The position numbers and the translations under genes were made by a program. From an uncultured Alphaproteobacteria bacterium (GTDB taxonomy: Bacteria > Pseudomonadota > Alphaproteobacteria > Rs-D84), in contig CAKQEW010000006.1 of the NCBI GenBank assembly GCA_934230415.1, positions 15,419-79,418 on the forward strand: a DNA stretch of 64,000 bases, given 5' to 3'. Below, piece by piece: positions 59,010 to 64,000 of the stretch (within the stretch, counting starts at the first letter, position 1; the number at the start of each line of letters is the position of its first letter). Below the pieces are notes generated by a model, which saw nothing but the letters and a program-made list of their open reading frames with translations, did not search any database and was not told the origin of the DNA.

Positions 59010-59085
59010 GGGGTCATAGCTCAGTTGGTAGAGCACCTGCTTTGCAAGCAGGGGGTCGTCAGTTCGAGTCTGATTGGCTCCACCA
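59010..59085 (+). tRNA. tRNA-Ala (anticodon TGC), CCA encoded
   Basis: The cloverleaf has acceptor GGGGTCA/TGGCTCC, D-arm GCTCAGTTGGTAGAGC, anticodon loop TTTGCAA giving TGC, and T-arm with TTCGAGT. Discriminator A and CCA follow. The G-T pair in the acceptor (position 3-70) is the alanine identity element. Confidence 0.96.
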
Positions 59086-59124
59086 AGATAAATGCAAAGA
59101 TTACGCCGAAGGGGGTGAATACAT

Positions 59125-59331
59125 ATGGTGAAAGTTCTGGTTCGCGATAACAACGTTGAACAGGCTCTGCGCGTTGCAAAACGTAAATCTCAGAAAGAAG
59201 GTCTGTACCGCGAAATGAAAGAACGTCAGCGTTATGAAAAACCAACTACAAAGCGCAAACGTTTGAAAGAAGAAGCCGTGCGTAACGAAAAGAAACGTCA
59301 GTCAAAACAACGTATGGTATTCGGATTCTAA
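59125..59331 (+). CDS. rpsU: Ribosomal protein bS21
   Basis: bS21 binds the 30S subunit near the anti-Shine-Dalgarno region. The 68-residue protein has the family pattern MVKVLVRDNNVEQALRVAKR, then EGLYREMKERQRYEKP and a Lys/Arg-rich helix. A strong GGGGG ribosome site lies 10 bases upstream. There is no terminator between tRNA-Ala and rpsU (39-base gap), so they are probably on one transcript processed by RNase P and tRNA 3' maturation. Confidence 0.97.
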   Translation: MVKVLVRDNNVEQALRVAKRKSQKEGLYREMKERQRYEKPTTKRKRLKEEAVRNEKKRQSKQRMVFGF

Positions 59332-59334
59332 ATT

Positions 59335-59360
59335 TAAACCGCCCATGTGGCGGTTTTTTG
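59335..59360 (+). terminator. Intrinsic terminator of rpsU
   Basis: An aaaccgcc / ggcggttt stem followed by T-rich sequence lies just after the stop. Confidence 0.85.
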
Positions 59361-59432
59361 TTGGATTTGTATTGTGGATGCAAATGTGATATAATCCCCA
59401 TGTATGTGGTTATATAACAGGGGGATTATATT

Positions 59433-59921
59433 ATGCCAGTAAAAGCAGCAAATAAAAAGACAGCACCGAAAAAGATTCAAAAGCCAAAAATCAGCAAAAC
59501 GTACACAAATATGTTCCTGGCATACGGCGCATTTTGGCGTCGCGGGTTCAGTGAATGGGCCGGAACATCATCACGTTCAGAATTCTGGTTTGCGCAATTG
59601 GTAAATTCATTGCTGTTTATTGCGTGGGGAATTTTGGGGTGCGTTGTGGCGACGTTGGAATATATTGCCACAGATACATTTGGTGTGATGACGGGACTGA
59701 TGGTGGTTATCGCGCTGATATACGGTTTTGCGGCGATTATTCCGGGAATATCAATGCGGGTGCGCCGTCTGCATGACATTGGTCTGTCGGCATGGTGGAT
59801 GTTGTTATACCTGTTATGCGAAGTGCCATTCCTGTCGGTGCCGGTCAGCGTTGTAATGTTCGTGTTTACCGTATTACCGACCAAGGTTGCAGGTAATCCG
59901 TATCATAAATTTAACAGATAA
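59433..59921 (+). CDS. DUF805-family membrane protein
   Basis: Function unknown. The 162-residue inner-membrane protein has a basic N-terminus of 25 residues and about four transmembrane helices. The DUF805 landmarks are present: FWRRGFSEWAGTSSRSEFWFAQL near residue 35-57, and MRVRRLHDIGLSAWWMLLYL in the second half, with a short C-terminal GNPYHKF. AGGGGG precedes the ATG. It stands alone between rpsU and polA. Confidence 0.92.
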   Translation: MPVKAANKKTAPKKIQKPKISKTYTNMFLAYGAFWRRGFSEWAGTSSRSEFWFAQLVNSLLFIAWGILGCVVATLEYIATDTFGVMTGLMVVIALIYGFAAIIPGISMRVRRLHDIGLSAWWMLLYLLCEVPFLSVPVSVVMFVFTVLPTKVAGNPYHKFNR

Positions 59922-59953
59922 AAATTACCGCCCACGTGGGCGGTTTTTTATTT
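59921..59953. terminator. Bidirectional terminator
   Basis: An aaaattaccgccc / gggcggttttt stem lies between the DUF805 gene and convergent polA, ending at the polA stop codon. Confidence 0.85.
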
Positions 59954-62728
59954 GCCCCAAAATGGGCCAATTACATATTCGGCGGCCAATGGCACCGACA
60001 GTGTGGCAACGTTTGCCATGGCAGATTTTATCTTTTCGGCGAATTCGGTCGCCACGTCCGCATCGCATTCAAATACCATTTCATCATGCACCTGCATAAT
60101 CAGTTTAATTTTATCCATATTTGGATGCACGATATCACGGCTAATTTGCACCATTGCGCGCCGCATCAGGTCGGCCTCGTATCCCTGGATTGGGGCATTA
60201 ACGGCGGCACGCATGGCATATGCACGCATGCGGGGATTTTTAACCTCTGGCAATTCTATGCGGCGCCCCCATGGGGTGTACACGCATGCATGTGTCATGG
60301 CGAAATTCTTGGTTCGTTCAATATATTCCTGGATTTCAGGTAATCCCGCCATATACGAATTAATCAGTTTGGCCGCATCGGCGCGTGATATTCCCAATTG
60401 CCCCGCCAATCCAAATGACGATATTCCATATATGATGGAAAAGTTTACGGTTTTTGCGGCGCGCCGCATGTCGCGTGGCACAGGGGCGTCCGCCGGTATG
60501 CCGAATATCTGGCGTGCGGTTTGTTCGTGAATGTCCGTGCCGGCGTGGAATGTTTCCTTGAACGTGTGAACGTTTGCCACATCTGCCAACAGGCGCAGTT
60601 GAATTTGTGAATAATCAACCGATATCAGCACACGCCCCGCGGGCGCGATAAAACATTTTCTGATTTCGGCGCCCAGTTCTGTTTTTGTTGGAATATTTTG
60701 CAGGTTCGGATCCCGACTGGACAGGCGCCCGGTATTTGTGCTGGTTTGCAGATATGTCGTGTGAATGCGCCCATCAGATGCAATTTGCCGCGGCAATGCG
60801 TCCGCGTATGTGCCCGCCAATTTCGCAATAGACCGCCACGACAGAATCTTGTCAATAATTGGATGCGCATCAATCAGTTCGTTCAGGTTTTCTGCATCGG
60901 TGGAACGCTTTTTATTTTCTGGTAATTTTAATTCGTCAAACAAAACCGCGCCCAGTTGTTTCGGACTGGCGATATTGAATTCGTGTCCCGCCAATGCGTA
61001 AATTTCTGATTCCAGTTTGGCCAGTCCATCGTGGAATACCCCCGACAATTGTCCCAGCCCCGCACGATTAACCAATACGCCCGTGCGTTCCATTTCCAGT
61101 AACACCGGCATCAGTGGCAAATCACATGTGTCATACAATTCGCGCAGTTTTTCGTTTGCGTCCAATTTCGGTCGCATCAGGTTGTACAGCGCCATGCACA
61201 CGGTTGCATCTTCGGCGGCATATGGTGTTGCGGTGGCGATATCCAGGTCGGCAAAGTGCATATCGGCATCGCGCGTTTTGGGCGGAAACAGTGACGCAAA
61301 GTGAATGTTCACATGTCCCAGGTATTTTACCGCCAATTCATCCAATCCATGCCCGTGCAATGTCCCGTGCAATGCGTACGACAGCAACATCGTATCGTCA
61401 ATCGGTGCGATTTTTGTTGTATCCCATCCATCATTTGCCATGATGTGCATGTCATATTTCAGGTTATGTCCCACCTTGATAATATTTGGGTTTTCAAATA
61501 TCGGACGCAATTTTGCATACACCACATTTATTGGCAATTGTCCGGCCAGTGGCGCATCTGACCCGAACAGATCGGCGGCGTGTGTCATATGGCGCAGCGG
61601 GATATACGCGCCGTGCACCGCGTCGGCGGCCAATGAAATCCCGACCATTTTATCCACCATCGGATTCAGCCCGGTTGTTTCGGTGTCAATTGCGATGATA
61701 TTTTGTACGCGGGATAAAAATTTATCCAACGCGTCCACATCCATAATTGTTTCATATGTCATGGGTGCGGCCACTGGGGTGGGGCGGGGCGTGGCCGTCG
61801 TGTCACCCGCGTCCATTGGACAATCATTGCCAGGGTATGCGAAATCTGTGGCGCGTGTGGCGTCAAATCCAGACATTGGAAACAGTTTTTCAATCTTGGC
61901 CGCCAATGAATTACTTTCCAGTTTTTCGCGAACATACGCCAACGCGCGTGGCGTGTTAAACACAAATGGCGAAATTTCCAGGCCCGCCAAATCCACGTCA
62001 TCTTTCAGTGTGACCAGGCGTCGCGATATATACGCCGATTCGCGATTGTCGCGCAACATGTTGCGTGTGCGTTCGTTTTTGACATCATCCAAATGTTCGT
62101 ACAGTGCATCCAACGACCCAAACTGGTTAATCAGTTCGGCCGCCTTTTTCGGGCCGATTCCTGGAACGCCCGGCACATTATCAGACGAATCGCCCATTAA
62201 TGATTGCACATCAACCACGCGATCGGGTGACACGCCGAATTTTTCCATCACGCCCGGTGCGCGAATTTCCCGCTGCTTCATCCCATCATACAAGAACACA
62301 CAATCAGACACCAGTTGCATTAAATCCTTGTCCCCGGTGATTATGCGTGTGGCGTCGTGCAGACTGCAATTATTTTTTGCAATCGTGGCGATGACATCGT
62401 CTGCCTCAACCCCCGGTATGCACAGCACCGGCATACCCATCGCGGCGACCGCATCACGCACCATGTACGATTGTGTGACCAGGTCGGCGGGTGTTTCACT
62501 GCGGTTTGCCTTGTACGCGGGGTAAATATCCTGGCGGAATGTGGTGCGGGACGCGTCAAAGACGCACACAAACGCATCATCGGCATGTGCCGCCCCCAGA
62601 ATTGGCAGAATCATGTTAATAAACCCGTACACGGCGCCGGTGGGGGTGCCATCGCTGCGCGTCAGGCGACTGTGCACGCCATAGTATGCACGAAATAACA
62701 ACGAATTTCCGTCAATCAGTGTCAGCAT
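59948..62728 (-). CDS. polA: DNA polymerase I
   Basis: PolA fills gaps and removes RNA primers in replication and repair. The 926-residue protein has all three modules: an N-terminal 5'-nuclease (about 1-290; MLTLIDGNSLLFRAY, ITGDKDLMQLV, DVQSLMGDSSDNVPGVPGIG), a 3'-5' exonuclease (about 325-510) in which IIAIDTETTGL keeps the metal-binding D-x-E, and the polymerase domain with motif A ISVDYSQIQLRLLA, motif B RAAKTVNFSIIYGIS and motif C MQVHDEMVFE. Length equals the E. coli enzyme (928). Both exonuclease activities look intact. Confidence 0.98.
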   Translation of the reverse strand: MLTLIDGNSLLFRAYYGVHSRLTRSDGTPTGAVYGFINMILPILGAAHADDAFVCVFDASRTTFRQDIYPAYKANRSETPADLVTQSYMVRDAVAAMGMPVLCIPGVEADDVIATIAKNNCSLHDATRIITGDKDLMQLVSDCVFLYDGMKQREIRAPGVMEKFGVSPDRVVDVQSLMGDSSDNVPGVPGIGPKKAAELINQFGSLDALYEHLDDVKNERTRNMLRDNRESAYISRRLVTLKDDVDLAGLEISPFVFNTPRALAYVREKLESNSLAAKIEKLFPMSGFDATRATDFAYPGNDCPMDAGDTTATPRPTPVAAPMTYETIMDVDALDKFLSRVQNIIAIDTETTGLNPMVDKMVGISLAADAVHGAYIPLRHMTHAADLFGSDAPLAGQLPINVVYAKLRPIFENPNIIKVGHNLKYDMHIMANDGWDTTKIAPIDDTMLLSYALHGTLHGHGLDELAVKYLGHVNIHFASLFPPKTRDADMHFADLDIATATPYAAEDATVCMALYNLMRPKLDANEKLRELYDTCDLPLMPVLLEMERTGVLVNRAGLGQLSGVFHDGLAKLESEIYALAGHEFNIASPKQLGAVLFDELKLPENKKRSTDAENLNELIDAHPIIDKILSWRSIAKLAGTYADALPRQIASDGRIHTTYLQTSTNTGRLSSRDPNLQNIPTKTELGAEIRKCFIAPAGRVLISVDYSQIQLRLLADVANVHTFKETFHAGTDIHEQTARQIFGIPADAPVPRDMRRAAKTVNFSIIYGISSFGLAGQLGISRADAAKLINSYMAGLPEIQEYIERTKNFAMTHACVYTPWGRRIELPEVKNPRMRAYAMRAAVNAPIQGYEADLMRRAMVQISRDIVHPNMDKIKLIMQVHDEMVFECDADVATEFAEKIKSAMANVATLSVPLAAEYVIGPFWGK

Positions 62729-62749
62729 TTTTCACATTCCGCAAATATT

Positions 62750-62776
62750 GGGGCGCGTTTCGCGCCCCAGTGAATT
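62750..62776 (-). terminator. Possible terminator of the 62782 gene
   Basis: A perfect ggggcgcg / cgcgcccc stem follows the stop on the minus strand, but the T-tract is weak (AATATTT). Confidence 0.5.
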
Positions 62777-62781
62777 AACCT

Positions 62782-63327
62782 TTAGAATATATAACGCAAT
62801 TTCAGGCGACCTTCGTATTGCAAAACATCGGGTTTAACGTCGCCGATTTTGTATACATCTGGGGCGTATGTCGCGCGTGCTTCGGCATCAATTTTGATTG
62901 GTAATGCCGGTACATCAAATGTCAGGCCCAACATGCCCTGGTATGCGGTACCGCCATCAATATCAATGTCCGGGATATCAATGTCACCACCAAATACCGA
63001 ACCGATACCAACACCCAGGTACGGGTGAACAACGGTTGATGGCATCTTGGCATACAGGTTCACGAACCCGGCATGCATTTTGATGATATCACTGTTCATA
63101 TAATTGTATTCCAATTCCAGACGCAATACCGGAATATCCAGACCGACAACCGCACCATATGATTGTGCATTTTCAGTATTATTGTGATGATCGGCAAATT
63201 GGGTTGCCGCACCGACGCCGATGGTTACGCCCGCATACAGGTCGTACAACACATTGCCGGCATTGGCATTTGCCGCGGTAAACAACACAGACGCTACAGA
63301 AATCGCGCCGATTGTTTTTAATTTCAT
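62782..63327 (-). CDS. Outer-membrane beta-barrel protein
   Basis: The 181-residue protein has a signal peptide (SVASVLFTAANANA) and a mature part of alternating amphipathic strands: YDLYAGVTIGVGAA, VLRLELEYNY, HPYLGVGIGSVFG, AYQGMLGLTFDV, and the end LQYEGRLKLRYIF with the C-terminal Phe that the Bam complex recognises. It looks like a small eight-stranded porin/OmpA-W-type barrel without a periplasmic domain. AAGGAG precedes the ATG. It is divergent from pth with about 47 bases between starts. Confidence 0.88.
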   Translation of the reverse strand: MKLKTIGAISVASVLFTAANANAGNVLYDLYAGVTIGVGAATQFADHHNNTENAQSYGAVVGLDIPVLRLELEYNYMNSDIIKMHAGFVNLYAKMPSTVVHPYLGVGIGSVFGGDIDIPDIDIDGGTAYQGMLGLTFDVPALPIKIDAEARATYAPDVYKIGDVKPDVLQYEGRLKLRYIF

Positions 63328-63374
63328 ATTTTTCTCCTTTGTGTGATATTATATTAGAAAAAAGAGATACCAAT

Positions 63375-63902
63375 ATGCAAGAAAATAAACCTGTTTTGGT
63401 CGTTGGATTGGGGAATCCCGGCCCAGAATACACGCGCACGCGTCACAATGTTGGATTCATGGCCGTTGCGCATTTGGCGGGCGATGACGCCACATGGAAA
63501 CGTGAAAAAAATGCACTGACATCCACACGTATGATTGATGGCCACCGCGTGATTTTTGCCATGCCCCAGACGTTTATGAACCTGTCGGGGGATGCGGTGT
63601 TACCACTGATGACGTTTTACCGGGTGCCATTAGAGAACCTGATTGTGATTCACGACGATATGGATTTGCCGGTTGGTGCGGTGCGTACTAAAATCGGCGG
63701 GGGCAGTGCAGGTCACAACGGCATTAAATCCATTGATGCCGCGGTCGGGCGCGATTATCGGCGTATCAGAATTGGCATTGCGCACCCACGTGATTTTGCA
63801 TCACCCATCGGTGCGGCGGATTGGGTTCTGGGACGTATTCCGGATGATCAAATGGCGAAAATCGCCGATACAATATCGCATTTGGATATTTTTGCGAACT
63901 AG
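63375..63902 (+). CDS. pth: Peptidyl-tRNA hydrolase
   Basis: Pth frees tRNA from peptidyl-tRNAs that drop off the ribosome. The 175-residue protein has VVGLGNPGPEYTRTRHNVGF with the conserved Asn and His, MPQTFMNLSGDAV, the catalytic-region VIHDDMDLPVGAVRTKIGGGSAGHNG, and RRIRIGIAHP. It is a little shorter than the usual 185-195 at the C-terminus. The ATG at 63375 is chosen because family homology begins there. Its usual partner rplY is not next to it. Confidence 0.96.
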   Translation: MQENKPVLVVGLGNPGPEYTRTRHNVGFMAVAHLAGDDATWKREKNALTSTRMIDGHRVIFAMPQTFMNLSGDAVLPLMTFYRVPLENLIVIHDDMDLPVGAVRTKIGGGSAGHNGIKSIDAAVGRDYRRIRIGIAHPRDFASPIGAADWVLGRIPDDQMAKIADTISHLDIFAN

Positions 63903-63906
63903 TACT

Positions 63907-64000
63907 TTATTTTTCCACAATGGTTGCGCCGGCTGGGATTGTAAAGCAGCCCAGATTGTCGCAAAACCGCGTACCACCGGGACCGGCAACGTATTCGCAT
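63907..64000 (-). CDS. C-terminal end of a Cys-containing protein (partial)
   Basis: On the minus strand the frame is open from the window edge to TAA at 63909-63907. The 31 visible codons give CEYVAGPGG, RFCDNLGCF and a short IPAGATIVEK tail. The three Cys in a short span suggest one more secreted Cys-rich protein, but the family cannot be confirmed from this end. It is convergent with pth, 4 bases apart, with no terminator between. Confidence 0.55.
   Translation of the reverse strand, partial: CEYVAGPGGTRFCDNLGCFTIPAGATIVEK

Noticed and set aside
61305..62525. 406-codon frame antisense to polA
   Set aside because: polA is unmistakable on the other strand; the long frame is a by-product of codon bias.
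1..64000. CRISPR array, integrase, transposase or prophage genes
   Set aside because: No regularly spaced identical repeats of 24-40 bases with unique spacers, and no protein with recombinase, transposase or phage structural motifs, was found, despite the tRNA-end repeats.

Overview
The window looks like a chromosomal segment of a host-associated, probably gut-dwelling, uncultured alphaproteobacterium. Support for the class comes from a CcrM-type solitary adenine methyltransferase, the rpsF-rpsR-rplI, clpP-clpX and tpiA/ppiD neighbourhoods and the style of the ribosomal and tRNA genes. A penicillin V acylase/bile-salt-hydrolase family enzyme, two large autotransporters and many secreted cysteine-rich proteins suggest life on or in an animal host. 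The organism assignment is inference; no rRNA is present to settle it.

Layout. Positions 1-11273 hold a cluster of secreted Cys-rich proteins (one partial at the left edge, then 235-3237, 4396-6525 and a three-gene minus-strand operon 11273-6912 that ends in an OmpA-domain protein). From 11430 to 16376 lie a membrane-anchored Pro/Gln-rich protein, a giant autotransporter with a decayed subtilisin-like domain, and a small unknown gene. 16400-19838 is housekeeping (grpE, tpiA, ppiD, tag). 19876-23499 is a small accessory patch: a broken alpha/beta-hydrolase gene behind a MerR-type promoter, an XRE regulator preceded by a structured leader RNA, two tandem cytoplasmic S41 peptidase-like genes, and tRNA-Gln with partial copies of its 3' end. 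23593-29238 has a DUF5662-like gene, the choloylglycine hydrolase, a promoter-hairpin-terminator unit that looks like a free-standing ncRNA, and a Pmp-like autotransporter. 29310-39579 is a second Cys-rich block (six genes) interrupted by infA and an MscS channel. 39605-41765 has a second copy of the structured leader RNA and a MotA/MotB-like pair. From 41941 to the end most genes are core: rpsF-rpsR-rplI, recO, a DsbA-like protein, the nrdR-slt-rnhB-pgk operon, ccrM, clpP-clpX, tRNA-Leu with repeats, rpmB, a DUF4301 gene, an N-domain-less clpB, two less-known genes, tRNA-Ala-rpsU, a DUF805 gene, polA, an outer-membrane barrel, pth and the end of one more Cys-rich gene.

How it fits together. 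About a dozen secreted Cys-rich proteins share an N-terminal Cys cluster (C-x3-Y-x2-C-M-D-x-F-C...C-x-C-S) and often a C-terminal CHxC module, Gly/Ala-rich hydrophobic segments and, once, an OmpA peptidoglycan-binding domain. With a DsbA-like oxidoreductase and two autotransporters they imply heavy investment in an envelope or extracellular apparatus. The best candidate for something undescribed is the pair of leader RNAs at 20454-20630 and 39605-39817 (minus strand): both have the same promoter layout, conserved folds with compensating base changes, and competing antiterminator/terminator helices immediately upstream of a gene.
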